From JASTVH01 sp042862465 (GTDB taxonomy: Bacteria; Pseudomonadota; Gammaproteobacteria; Pseudomonadales; Oleiphilaceae): 64,000 nucleotides of DNA. The stretch spans positions 1 to 64,000 of the forward strand of contig JASTVH010000005.1 of the NCBI GenBank assembly GCA_042862465.1, in the 5' to 3' direction. The position numbers and the translations under genes are program-made. Under the pieces are notes generated by a model. It made no database searches. It had not been told where the DNA came from and saw nothing but the letters and a program-made list of their open reading frames with translations. Within the stretch, counting starts at the first letter, position 1. Every line of letters begins with the position of its first letter. This document shows positions 16,353 to 25,402 of the stretch, in pieces.

Positions 16353-18145
16353 AACTCCTGCCCAAGAAAGTTCGGGGCCAGCTTGCCATAGAATTTATTG
16401 ATGTCAGCGGCGCCCGTGTGGGACTTGCTTTCCAGGCTGCCGGCCCTGAGAAGATACTTGGTATAAAGCTGGCGATCCTCCAGCAGCACCCTGCGCGCTG
16501 GCTGAGTATTGACGCCTTCTTCGTCAAGCTGATCGAGGACGCTGATCACTTCCTCACGAAGCACTTTATACCAGTGGGCCCTTGATCCGAGCCCCCGTGC
16601 GGCCAGGCCCTCAAGGATAACCGCCAGGTTCAGTTGCAGGGTGATGGTGGTAAACATCTGCGCCAGGGGTATTTCATTATTGACCAGGATGCGTTGATCC
16701 CGAAGTTGAGCGACTTTTGACTCCATGGACGGCATCTGGCCGCATAGCCTGTCTGGCCACAGCCTGGGGGCGTCGTTGTCCTTGAAAAGCAGTTGCGGTG
16801 GCCGCCCCGGCGTGAGCAGCACCATGGAGTTCTGCTGGTTGGATTCCAGTGCAATGCCGTAGACGAGCCACAGTCGCAGGTGCACCGTCAGCGTCAAGGC
16901 AACGTACTGGCGCACCCACTCCGTCAGGTCGCCACTATTGAACTCGTCCGCCATCATCTGGGCAACGCAGCGACCGTCCGGGCTGTCGGCTAACAGGGAG
17001 GCAGCGGGCACAATCTGCTGCTGGTCGGAAAACCCGCAAAACCGGCGCAAAATGCAGCCCAGCCAGGGCAATTCGCCAACGTGCAGGCCTGAGGATTCGT
17101 CGGTTACAGAAAAGGTCCCCTTAAGGACCGGGTCCTTGCCGGATATCGCCTGCAGGATCTGCTGAACCGTATGACCATCATAAAGCGTGCTCGGTTTGAC
17201 CGTGCGAATGTTCCGGTTGCCCAGTGTGCGAATGGTCAAAGGGACTTTCACGTGGACCTCCGGCGCTGCCTCAAGCTGGAGGGTTCGTACCGACAGGGTT
17301 GGCTGAACCCAAAGCGCGGGCATTGGCGCACGGATGACGCTGGCACCGATTTCTGTGTTCGACAGATAGTCACTCAGTGCGGTGTCCCAGAGATGAGGGT
17401 GCACCGGCAACAAGTGGTGGCTGTCAGCAAGCCGGTTATCCAGCCCTACCTCGCTGAAATCCGGCCAGCAACCCGGAAGCTCGCCCACCGCAGTCACTAC
17501 CGAGCCGGGGACGGCAAGCCACCGTAACCGGAAACGCGGGGCAAATTCAGGCGCGTACGCCGCCAGTGCCGCCTCATCAAAACCACTCTTGGCGCGGGCA
17601 CTGGGGTAAAACGGATGATCGAGAAAAGCCGCGAGGCGATCGAAATGGAGCAAGCGCTCGGATAGCCGGGAAAAATCCTTCCAGCTTTGCCCCTGATGGC
17701 GGATTTCGTCAAACCATCTGGACCGCTCCTTTTGGCAGAAGGAGGCGTGAGACTCCGCCGTTCTGCACTCATCGGCATAGACCTCCAGCTGCTCCCCAGA
17801 GTCGTCGTGTTCGTCCGCGGTGAGGCAGGCCAGAACCTGTTCGTAGTGATTCACTTCTGACACGCTTCCGGCCTGGTCTGCGGACTGCCAGATGAGCGGG
17901 TCGCCACTCCACTGCCAACGCTGCATGAAGGTTGCCGGATTGACCGGCAACCACAGGATGCCTTGCGCCAGCGTCCACCGTAACCAGGTCGCCGGCGTTC
18001 CCGGGGAGCCGGGCACGCTGTCTACCCCAACTGCCTGAGAATCGCTCTGGCAGCCGGCCACGTCCTCGCGGATCAGCGCATCGACCAGCCTCTGAGTCAG
18101 ATACTGCCCGGGGTCTGTTGAAGACAGAGCGATGTTCCTGACCAT
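16349..18145 (-). CDS. pvsB: PvsB, NIS siderophore synthetase (IucA/IucC family)
   Basis: Second NIS synthetase of the locus, 598 residues, paralogous to pvsD. Visible family motifs are LLPVHPHLWDT, the SVRTLQLE and LTIRTLGNRNIRTV segment (equivalent of STHVRLT), GIALESNQQNSMVLL and LLFKDNDAPRLW in the C-terminal active-site lobe. The ATG at 18145 overlaps the pvsA stop (TGATG) and has GGGAG eight bases upstream; a GTG five codons earlier is the alternative. With PvsA and PvsD it should assemble vibrioferrin, possibly by joining citrate to the ethanolamine portion. Confidence 0.87.
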   Translation of the reverse strand: MVRNIALSSTDPGQYLTQRLVDALIREDVAGCQSDSQAVGVDSVPGSPGTPATWLRWTLAQGILWLPVNPATFMQRWQWSGDPLIWQSADQAGSVSEVNHYEQVLACLTADEHDDSGEQLEVYADECRTAESHASFCQKERSRWFDEIRHQGQSWKDFSRLSERLLHFDRLAAFLDHPFYPSARAKSGFDEAALAAYAPEFAPRFRLRWLAVPGSVVTAVGELPGCWPDFSEVGLDNRLADSHHLLPVHPHLWDTALSDYLSNTEIGASVIRAPMPALWVQPTLSVRTLQLEAAPEVHVKVPLTIRTLGNRNIRTVKPSTLYDGHTVQQILQAISGKDPVLKGTFSVTDESSGLHVGELPWLGCILRRFCGFSDQQQIVPAASLLADSPDGRCVAQMMADEFNSGDLTEWVRQYVALTLTVHLRLWLVYGIALESNQQNSMVLLTPGRPPQLLFKDNDAPRLWPDRLCGQMPSMESKVAQLRDQRILVNNEIPLAQMFTTITLQLNLAVILEGLAARGLGSRAHWYKVLREEVISVLDQLDEEGVNTQPARRVLLEDRQLYTKYLLRAGSLESKSHTGAADINKFYGKLAPNFLGQEL

Positions 18146-19356
18146 CAGCCTATCTCCCACTCTGCTTCAAGATCGGTGGTCCATTCGGCCAAGGTATCCT
18201 TCACCCGGGAGGGATCACTCGAAAACAACCGCAACACACCCAGGTAGTCCTTATTTGAGTGGGTCAACCGGACGTCATCACCCACTTCCCTCAACGGCTC
18301 AAACTCGGCAATGCCGTCACCGCACGGCTCCCTTCGCTCAGGAGCTGAACGGCGAACCCGCCCGCTGGTAGAAGCACTGAGATAGCGTATCTGCGCCGCC
18401 TGAGTGGGAGGGGATAATTCAAGAGGGTTGCCAACATGGGCCTGAAGGATGGCATGGTACAGTCCATGATCCGTCATACGGTCAAGCAGGAATTCGCGGC
18501 CATCCCCCACCGTTCGGTAATTGATCTCGATAAGTCTTGGCCCATTGTCGGTTATTACAAATTCGGAATGGCAGGAGCCAAGGCCCACACCGAAGCACCG
18601 TACCTGCCTGAACATCTCCTGAAGGTGAGGCCTTTCAGGCTGGTAAGGCACCCACGCCGCTTCAAGTTCGACAAAATGGGGAGGCTCGGAAAGCCGCACT
18701 TCAAATCCTCCGAGCGCAATCAGGCTGTTTCCGTCCCCAATGGTTTCCAGAGTGTGAACAGGGCCTGACAGAAATTCTTCCAGCAGCAAGGGTTGCCCGG
18801 GTTGTTCCTGCCAGAACTGATCACAGAACGATTGCAGTTGCGCAGCATTGTCCAGGCGCCTGACGTTGAGGCTGGCAACCCCCTCCCGGGGCTTGGCAAT
18901 ACACGGGAATGGAACGTCGCCGATCACCTTCGCCAGGGATGTCTGATCATTCACAGCCCTGAACCAGCATGCGCCATCATCGAGCGCTTTCAGGTACTGG
19001 CGCATGGCTGCCTTGTTTTTTGCCCGGTAACAGGTTTGCCAGTCCTTGCCCGGCAGGTTCAGGTAGGCTGCGGCCAGAGCGGTCACCGTCTGCAGGTGAT
19101 CGCTGTTGGAAAACACGCCCACGGGGGCCGGGAGTTCTGAGAGAAGATCGAGAACAGACAGGGGATTAAATACATCACACTGGAGAATCTGTTCCGGATA
19201 GGCGGGACGGTCCGGTTGACTGAAGTAGTGGTGATGAGTCGCCGCCTGGTCGGTCAGCAGGATCACTTTCAGCCCCATCGACTGGGCAGCAGGCAGGAAT
19301 CCCCGGTTCAGGGCCTGGGTTGGAACATGAGCAAGAAAAAGTACGGTATCGCGCAT
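18145..19356 (-). CDS. pvsA: PvsA, ATP-grasp ligase of vibrioferrin synthesis
   Basis: ATP-grasp enzymes form amide bonds through an acyl phosphate. PvsA is thought to join alanine in the vibrioferrin pathway. The 403-residue product shows a preATP-grasp N-terminus (VLFLAHVPTQAL), the ATP-binding core FPCIAKPREGVAS and LLLEEFLSGPVHTLE, and metal ligands in SEFVITDNGPRLIEINYR. Two starts are possible. The ATG at 19356 fits the fold; a TTG at 19386 has a good GAGG site and would add ten residues. It follows the HpcH/HpaI-family gene closely and is coupled to pvsB. Confidence 0.83.
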   Translation of the reverse strand: MRDTVLFLAHVPTQALNRGFLPAAQSMGLKVILLTDQAATHHHYFSQPDRPAYPEQILQCDVFNPLSVLDLLSELPAPVGVFSNSDHLQTVTALAAAYLNLPGKDWQTCYRAKNKAAMRQYLKALDDGACWFRAVNDQTSLAKVIGDVPFPCIAKPREGVASLNVRRLDNAAQLQSFCDQFWQEQPGQPLLLEEFLSGPVHTLETIGDGNSLIALGGFEVRLSEPPHFVELEAAWVPYQPERPHLQEMFRQVRCFGVGLGSCHSEFVITDNGPRLIEINYRTVGDGREFLLDRMTDHGLYHAILQAHVGNPLELSPPTQAAQIRYLSASTSGRVRRSAPERREPCGDGIAEFEPLREVGDDVRLTHSNKDYLGVLRLFSSDPSRVKDTLAEWTTDLEAEWEIG

Positions 19357-19394
19357 AGGAAAACTCTTGTCAGGCTTGAAGAACAATGGTTGCC

Positions 19395-20189
19395 TCAGGG
19401 AGAGGGCGGACTCGACTCGTCACGGCAGCTCGCAAGGTGAGACTTGAGGTGTTTAAAGAGCAGACTGCGGTCTTCTCCCAGGAGAAGGGCTCTTGCTCCC
19501 CACTCCTGCCATTCCGTTAATTGGTCAGGACTTCTGGGCAAGGCGCAAAATTCCACTGAACGCCCGCGGCAACTCGCTGCCAGTTCCGCGATGGCATGAT
19601 TGACAGACGGATGGAATGGGTCACCCGGGCAGCCCAGTGATTGCGACAGATCGATCGCGCCCGGGAGCACCCAGTCAACACCGGGAACACCCAGGATGGC
19701 TTCGCGGTTGTCCAGGCCTTCCTGATCCTCAATCATTAGCACAATGAGGACTTCCTGGTTGGCCTGCCTGAGGTAGTCTTTCAGCGGGAGGGTTCCGAAA
19801 CCTGTTGTCCGACCGCCGGTAATACCACGTTGCCCCGCAGGCGCGTAACGCGCCATCTGAACAACGTCGCGCGCCTCTTCGGCATTACGGATACGGGGAA
19901 CAACGATCCCCTGGGCACCACTGTCCAGAGCCCGGGTAATCCCGGCACGATCAACCCCCGGCACTCGCACCAGGGGTGTGACGGAGGCACACTCGGCGGC
20001 GCGGATCATGTGTTCCAGGGACTCCGGGTTCGTGGACATGTGCTCGGTGTCCAGTATGACAAAGTCATAGCCGGCATGGCCGATCATCTCGACCATCCAT
20101 GGCGTTGGAACTGCGTTCAGTAGTCCAAAGGCGGGAAAGCCATCGGTGATCAATTGGCGTGTGCGGTTAATCGCAAGCATTGGCGGCAA
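19395..20189 (-). CDS. HpcH/HpaI aldolase-family protein, probable SbnG-like citrate synthase
   Basis: The 264-residue product has the HpcH/HpaI (citrate lyase beta/2,4-dihydroxyhept-2-enedioate aldolase) barrel. His50 lies in DTEHM, Arg75 in LVRVPG, Glu154 in MIEDQEG and Asp180 in PGAIDLSQ. These line up with the catalytic base, the substrate arginine and the metal ligands of the family. In staphyloferrin B loci the member SbnG makes citrate from oxaloacetate and acetyl-CoA, giving a dedicated supply. As first gene of a citrate-based siderophore operon, this one probably does the same. The alternative is an ordinary aldolase acting on an unknown 2-keto acid. It sits directly behind a Fur-like site. 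Confidence 0.72.
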   Translation of the reverse strand: MPPMLAINRTRQLITDGFPAFGLLNAVPTPWMVEMIGHAGYDFVILDTEHMSTNPESLEHMIRAAECASVTPLVRVPGVDRAGITRALDSGAQGIVVPRIRNAEEARDVVQMARYAPAGQRGITGGRTTGFGTLPLKDYLRQANQEVLIVLMIEDQEGLDNREAILGVPGVDWVLPGAIDLSQSLGCPGDPFHPSVNHAIAELAASCRGRSVEFCALPRSPDQLTEWQEWGARALLLGEDRSLLFKHLKSHLASCRDESSPPSP

Positions 20190-20201
20190 CTTTTACTAAA
20201 C

Positions 20202-20220
20202 GATAATGCTTCTCATACGC
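20202..20220 (-). promoter_or_regulatory. Fur-box-like site upstream of siderophore operon
   Basis: GATAATGCTTCTCATACGC agrees with the Fur consensus at about 13 of 19 positions, including the whole GATAATG left arm and the TCAT of the right arm. It lies just 13 bases before the start of the SbnG-like gene, where bound Fur-Fe would block the promoter or translation start region of the entire biosynthetic operon. Confidence 0.6.
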
Positions 20221-20265
20221 ATTAAACATTATTTTGCACTTCCTATCAAGCGTAAACCTGCGCCC

Positions 20266-20730
20266 ATGCGTCATGGGCTGTTGGTGGCCAGCCTCTATGT
20301 GAAACTGACCAACTGCTGGGAAGGGGTGCTCACCGATAAATTTTCCAATTTTGGCGGTAGTTGCGGGCGGGTCGAGGCCGCGGGGTATGGGGTGGTCTAT
20401 TTTCTTGCGAATATGTTGGAAGCCCACGATCAGGCGCTGAAGGGGCGATCGGTGATGATCACCGGTTCTGCCAATGTTGCTCTGCATGCAGCGGAAAAGG
20501 CAATCGAATTGGGCGCGAAGATAATAACGCTCTCCGATTCAGGCGGTTCCCTTGTCTTCGGTGACGGTCTGACTGAGGGCGACCTGGAGGCGATCAAGCA
20601 GCTGAAGCACGTCGACAGACAATCACTGGAACAGTCGTCCTGCGGGAAGTTCCACCAGGATCAGAAGCATTGGGCCGTTGCAAAAGCCGAGGTTTTGCTT
20701 CCCTGTGCCACTCAGAACGAGGTGGGGTTC
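20266..20730 (+). pseudogene. gdhA: gdhA remnant (NADP-type glutamate dehydrogenase, central fragment)
   Basis: In one frame the sequence reads GVLTDKFSNFGGS, VEAAGYGVVYFLANMLEAH, GSANVALHAAEKAIELGAKIITLSDSGG and LLPCATQNEV. These are the successive motifs of the dinucleotide-binding half of hexameric glutamate dehydrogenase. Only about 155 of about 450 residues remain. The N-terminal substrate domain is absent and the frame loses similarity after CATQNEV. Several strictly conserved positions have changed, such as GSGNV to GSANV. It is clearly a decaying fragment. Transcription from the siderophore promoter runs away from it. Confidence 0.8.
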
Positions 20731-20860
20731 TACCCCGTTACTGCTGACACTTCTAAAGGGAGGTCCGATGGGCCTCCACCCGACCTCCTAATCGGGCCCT
20801 GTTTATGCCGACGTTGGAGCACCTATCCAGGCCACCCTAAATAGCCCTTTTGGGCACCGC

Positions 20861-21188
20861 AAAAAGGACCGCTTTTATCAGAAAGCGGCCAACTTATGGT
20901 GACAATAGACGGCCATTTTATGGTGTCACTACCAAAGTCTTCGAACTCGGATCTGAACGTTCGCTTTGCGACCCATCCCTAAACGATTGTCTTGTCCGTG
21001 ACGCTCCGTGCTGTTCAAAAAATGATCATTTTTGACAAGTCCAAGTAACGCCTGCACTGGGCGACCAATTCGGGTAATTTTCAAAAGACTTATCCACAGA
21101 AATTGTGGATGACTTTGCGATTGCTCCTAGTCGGCAAATGGTATTGAAAACATAAATGGGCCGCTCGGTTCTCAAAGCGGTCCTTTTT
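20861..21188. repeat. Paired inverted copies of a short CCGCTTT repeat
   Basis: AAAAAGGACCGCTTT at 20861-20875 recurs as its exact complement at 21174-21188. The first copy also forms a local hairpin with AAAGCGG at 20882-20888. The second has a nearby GGGCCGCT arm (21159-21166). A related copy, AAAGGTCCGCTTT, occurs near 24234-24246. These look like remnants of a dispersed intergenic repeat family in this decayed stretch. Apart from them and the pseudogenes I see nothing functional between 20731 and 21025. Confidence 0.5.
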
Positions 21189-21515
21189 ACAGGGTAAGCC
21201 TGTCTCTCCAAACGGAATGCGGTTACGAAATCGGCGGCAGCATTCAGGGTGTTTCGTCTCATGCCCACCTTCTTTTTATAGCTGTCCATGGCAAAGAGGT
21301 AGAACCCGTTATCATCGATTCGGCGGTTAAGATCTGCCGTCGTGCGCAGTAATTCATCCGTGCCTACTGAGATTTCTACCCGGTTGCGGTCTTCCAGCAT
21401 CGGCTTCTTGGCCACAAAGTTTACGGTACCGCCCGCAGAGCCGCGGCCGGAAAATGACGAGCTCGGGCTGGCGGCGGAAATGACTGATGAGCTCGACTTC
21501 TACGCCATTTGACCT
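21026..21515 (-). pseudogene. TonB-dependent receptor remnant (plug-domain fragment)
   Basis: Reading leftward from about 21515, SFSGRGSAGGTVNFVAKKP and RVEISVGTDELLRTTADLNRRI match the end of the plug and the first barrel strands of TonB-dependent siderophore receptors. Similarity fades after about 60-70 further residues (GFYLFAMDSY) and the frame stops at 21026. There is no signal peptide or TonB box, and the barrel is missing. It lies directly downstream of the TonB/ExbBD operon, so a receptor was probably once co-transcribed with it and has since been lost. Confidence 0.72.
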
Positions 21516-21557
21516 AACCGGCCATGGCGCGAGCTTGCTAATCACGTAAGAAATTGC

Positions 21558-22327
<770 letters not shown>

Positions 22328-22331
<4 letters not shown>

Positions 22332-22768
22332 GCCCCTGATGGCTCCGTCAGCAGAACAATGTCCTGATACCCCTCATCGGCCAAAAGACTGAACAAGGAT
22401 TCCAGGTCAGCCATGGCCGTGCCAGCGGCAGCGCCAACAGTCAGCGACGGTTTGCTATTGGAAGCCGGCAGATACCGGAACAGACTGTCTGCGTCGACGT
22501 TTTTGCCATCGACCTGCCAGTCACCGGTTGCCAGTACCACCAGGTCGGCCTGAACCCTGGCACTGGCCTCTTCTGCAATTGTGCCTGGCAAATCTGGAAG
22601 CACCCGATTCTGCATTTCGCCGGCTACGATGAAAAACATCAACAGCAGAAAAACCAGGTTAATCAGCGGTAGTAAGGCGTCTTCAACCCTTTCCATCAAT
22701 GATTTGGGGGCAGCCGTGAAAGATGGGGAAAATGGCCCGGAGGAAGCGGAAGAGAGGAAGTCTTTCAT
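22328..22768 (-). CDS. ExbD-type proton channel subunit (second copy)
   Basis: The 146-residue product has a short cytoplasmic N-terminus, a single membrane helix around residues 30-50 (LLPLINLVFLLLMFFIVAGE) and a periplasmic domain. This is the ExbD/TolR pattern. The usual membrane Asp (D in PLIDVVF) is replaced by Asn (PLINLVF), so this copy lacks the canonical proton-carrying residue; the upstream ExbD keeps it. Starts and stops overlap with its neighbours on both sides. It may serve as a structural partner in a mixed ExbD pair. Confidence 0.78.
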
Positions 22769-23169
22769 CGGTCAGAACTCCCGTCTTTCTCTCGCATCCA
22801 GTTGGGCTCTATGCCACTATCGCCCAGAGTGCTGAGGGCAAGGGTAAAATCATGAACCGTGGCTTCGGGTGCGGATGTAACATTGACCCGATCAATAGCT
22901 GAGCCCGTGAGCTGGCGAACAAGATCGTCGAGCGAATATAGCTGTTGGTTCCACTCAAGTTGTTGCCCGGCCCGAATGCGTATTTCAGGCACTGGCTCAC
23001 CCTGCTGGCCACTGGATTCTGATTGCACCTCGGTGCTGACTTCCAGAAGATTAACCGGCAGAAGCCGTGTGGTCAGCATGAAAAACACCAGCAGAATGAA
23101 CACCACATCAATCAGTGGTGTCATTCTGATGGCCAGTGGCCGCGCGGGCCGGGGTTCAACGAAGAGCAT
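22765..23169 (-). CDS. exbD: ExbD-type proton channel subunit
   Basis: ExbD forms the proton-conducting core with ExbB and drives TonB. The 134-residue product has the family motif MTPLIDVVFILLVFFML (about residues 16-32) with the essential membrane Asp, then a periplasmic domain. The start overlaps exbB by 14 bases and the stop overlaps the second exbD-like gene as ATGA, so all four genes form a translationally coupled operon. Confidence 0.86.
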   Translation of the reverse strand: MLFVEPRPARPLAIRMTPLIDVVFILLVFFMLTTRLLPVNLLEVSTEVQSESSGQQGEPVPEIRIRAGQQLEWNQQLYSLDDLVRQLTGSAIDRVNVTSAPEATVHDFTLALSTLGDSGIEPNWMREKDGSSDR

Positions 23170-23977
23170 TGGCTACGGTATGACGGCCCTGCCAGTCAAC
23201 CTCGGAAGCGACAGGCTCGGTCACGGTCTGGTGAGGGTTGGTTATCGGACGCTCTTCACTTGCGGAGGTTGTGTTAGCGCCAACTGCACCGGCCGTTTCG
23301 TCAGCATTGCCCGTGAAATCGCTGATCGTTTCTACCAGCACGAAATTCAGCGTTCCCTGAAGCCGACGCAGGCGAAATTCGATCCAGGCCGCCAGCGCTG
23401 CAAATGGAATGGCAACAACCAGGCCTGCAGCAGTCGTTGTAAGCGCCTGGTAGATGCCGCCGCTCAGCTGAGAGGCACTGGCTCTGCCTTCGGCAGCGGC
23501 CATGGTGCTAAAAGCCTCCATCATGCCCATGACCGTGCCGAGCAGACCTAGCAGGGGTGCCAGAGCGGCAATGACTTCGATAATCTTCAGAGGGGCCTCA
23601 AACGGAGTCAGCACCTGCTGGGCTTTCTGGGATACCGTTTCGCGGATCTTACCTTCAGGCTCATCGCGCAGTTTGCCGTGCATGGTCATCAGCACCAGCT
23701 GATGCAATGGATTGAGCCGACCAAGACCCCCGGTCTGACTGCGCAAGTCATCGGCGATCTTCTGGTCTGGCCTCTGTTTCCACTCCTGCAAGGCCCCCCG
23801 GAGACGACGGGTATAGCGGGGCGCTAACAAAGCGCCATAGAACATCAGATAAACGAAGGTAATCATGCCTGCCAGAGCCATGACCAGCAGCACAGCCATA
23901 ACCGGGCCACCCATGTCTATAAGCTGGGCAATGGGTCCGGATGCGAAAGGATCGCTCGGGAGAAGGGCCTGAAACAT
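23156..23977 (-). CDS. exbB: ExbB-type proton channel subunit (MotA/TolQ/ExbB family)
   Basis: The 273-residue product has three membrane segments, at about residues 25-50 and in a later pair (IIEVIAALAPLLGLLGTVMGMMEAF and the TTTAAGLVVAIPFAALAA region). This is the TolQ/ExbB topology with conserved LLGLLGTVMGM and TTAAGLVVAIP motifs. It forms the pentameric ring around ExbD. It is the first gene of the operon exbB-exbD-exbD-tonB, behind a Fur-like site. The C-terminal 40 residues are polar and variable. Confidence 0.87.
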   Translation of the reverse strand: MFQALLPSDPFASGPIAQLIDMGGPVMAVLLVMALAGMITFVYLMFYGALLAPRYTRRLRGALQEWKQRPDQKIADDLRSQTGGLGRLNPLHQLVLMTMHGKLRDEPEGKIRETVSQKAQQVLTPFEAPLKIIEVIAALAPLLGLLGTVMGMMEAFSTMAAAEGRASASQLSGGIYQALTTTAAGLVVAIPFAALAAWIEFRLRRLQGTLNFVLVETISDFTGNADETAGAVGANTTSASEERPITNPHQTVTEPVASEVDWQGRHTVANALR

Positions 23978-24007
23978 GATGACTCCGAGTCAAATACAGA
24001 AGCAAAC

Positions 24008-24026
24008 AATATTCATTATCATTATA
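24008..24026 (-). promoter_or_regulatory. Fur-box-like site upstream of exbB
   Basis: Read leftward, AATGATAATGAATATT contains successive NATAAT-type hexamers close to the Fur consensus. It lies about 30 bases before the exbB start. It links expression of the TonB system to iron limitation, in step with the siderophore operon. Confidence 0.7.
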
Positions 24027-24030
24027 TTTC

Positions 24031-24422
24031 ACAAGCCCTGCAACCTGGACGGTCGCCGCAAGGAGGTGAATATTTAACAGAGTTATTTACAGGCTCAGTA
24101 ACTCACCAGAATATAATTTCGATCCTTTTCCCGTAGTCCGGTAGCCTTCAAACTGGGCCGAAAACGGCCTAAATAAGGACGGGTGCGAATGTTCGCTTTT
24201 GTTTAAGAGCTTGAGCTTAACTGAACGTCCAGAAAGGTCCGCTTTGAAAACAGAGTGGACGCAAAAGTGGGATGATTTTTTTGCGTGCTACTACATGAAC
24301 AGAAGTCACGCCATGGTTTCTTTCAGCTAACTTTTAGGATTTTAGATTAGTATGCTTACTAAACCTAAAAACGCTTATTCACTCACTCATACGATCATTT
24401 GGGATATTTTATATTGTTATAG
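24031..24422. other. AT-rich non-coding gap at seam of accessory and core regions
   Basis: About 390 bases without a supportable gene. It is visibly richer in A and T than its surroundings, especially 24270-24422, and carries one copy of the CCGCTTT repeat near 24240. It separates the exbB promoter from the orphan exoD 3' end, so it probably contains the recombination seam. I see no terminal repeats or integrase. Confidence 0.5.
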
Positions 24423-24734
24423 ATAAGAAGTTCGTTCGATAGGGCCTACCGCCGCTGCCGGCCTGTCACCCTGTGGATTGACCGCTTTCTGAAGCCGCGG
24501 CTGACCTTTTTGTTGCGTCCTCCTCTGCCACGTCTGATGGCGGCGTTTTGCACCCTGTTGGCGTTAACCATGATCCCGCTGGAACTGCTGCCTTTCGCAG
24601 CCGCGTTGCCGGCCCTGACCATCGCGCTGCTGGCCATGGGGCTCTCAGGCAATGATGGACTCTGGCTTTTGCTGGGTATGGCGGTTTTCGCCGGCGGTGC
24701 CGCAGGGCTCAGCTTTTACGTGCCCTGGTTCTGA
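24423..24734 (+). pseudogene. 3' fragment of an ExoD-family membrane protein gene
   Basis: After a stop codon at 24420-24422 an open frame reads RFLKPRLTFLLRPPLPRLMAAFCTLLALTMIPLELLPFAAALPALTIALLAMGLSG, broken here only by normal residues. This is the C-terminal third of ExoD-type exopolysaccharide synthesis proteins, including their last membrane helices. The N-terminal two thirds are absent and upstream DNA is unrelated and AT-rich. An internal ATG at 24510 could give a 74-residue product, but that would lack most of the fold. It is best read as the stump left by an insertion or deletion. Confidence 0.65.
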
Positions 24735-24757
24735 ATGCGGGCCCGGCCGGGGCCTGC

Positions 24758-25252
24758 TCAGACATACCCCAGCGGCAGCTCCGTGTTATCGATCACCCGC
24801 CGCAGAACGAAACTGGAGTGCACCCCGCTGACTCCGGGAATCCGGGTCACCTTGTTCAGCAGGAATGCCTGGTATTCGTCCATGTCCGGGACCACGGCCT
24901 TGACCATATAGTCTGCCTCCTGGCCGGTGATCAGATAGAGTTCCTGCACCTCCGGGAACGTGGCCATCTGCTGCTCGAACTGTTCGAAACGTTCCGGCGT
25001 GTGACGGTCCATGCCGATCTGGATAATCACTGTGAGCGAGAGCCCCAGGGCCTTGCGCTCCAGCAGGGTGACCCGGCGCAGGATCACACCGGCGTCTTCC
25101 AGTGCCCGGACCCGGCGTGAGCAGGGGGAGGGGGAGAGCCCGACCCGCTCGGCCAGCTGCTGGTTGGTCAGGCTGCCGTCTTTCTGAAGGGCGTCCAGAA
25201 TGGCCCGGTCGATACGGTCGATTTTGGCAAGCTTTGCGTTTTCTTTTGGCAT
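24758..25252 (-). CDS. Lrp/AsnC-family transcriptional regulator
   Basis: The 164-residue product has the N-terminal helix-turn-helix of Lrp/AsnC proteins (LDALQKDGSLTNQQLAERVGLSPSPCSRRVRALEDAG). The C-terminal RAM ligand-binding domain follows (VQELYLITGQEADYMVKAVVPDMDEYQAFL). Such proteins sense amino acids. It is divergent from leuA across 150 bases, so leucine or a related compound is a plausible effector and leuA a plausible target. No operator could be singled out in the AT-rich gap. Confidence 0.9.
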   Translation of the reverse strand: MPKENAKLAKIDRIDRAILDALQKDGSLTNQQLAERVGLSPSPCSRRVRALEDAGVILRRVTLLERKALGLSLTVIIQIGMDRHTPERFEQFEQQMATFPEVQELYLITGQEADYMVKAVVPDMDEYQAFLLNKVTRIPGVSGVHSSFVLRRVIDNTELPLGYV

Positions 25253-25402
25253 AAAAAATCAATAAAAATCTGTTTTTTGAAATATGGTGCTAAATATCAC
25301 GCAATTTGGGTTAAAAACGCAACCTAATTGCGTGGTCGAGTCGTTACAATATCCCCATCAATGCAGTCATTTCCCTGTTCGTAATCTGACGAGGCTCAAC
25401 CT

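Noticed and set aside
12127..20189. Aerobactin or staphyloferrin operon as alternative reading of the siderophore locus
   Set aside because: Gene order ATP-grasp, NIS, MFS, NIS, PLP decarboxylase is that of pvsABCDE; no lysine hydroxylase or acetyltransferase (aerobactin) and no ornithine or diaminopropionate enzymes are present.
24510..24734. Independent 74-residue membrane protein
   Set aside because: Upstream codons in the same frame continue the ExoD similarity to 24423, so the ATG is internal to a truncated gene.
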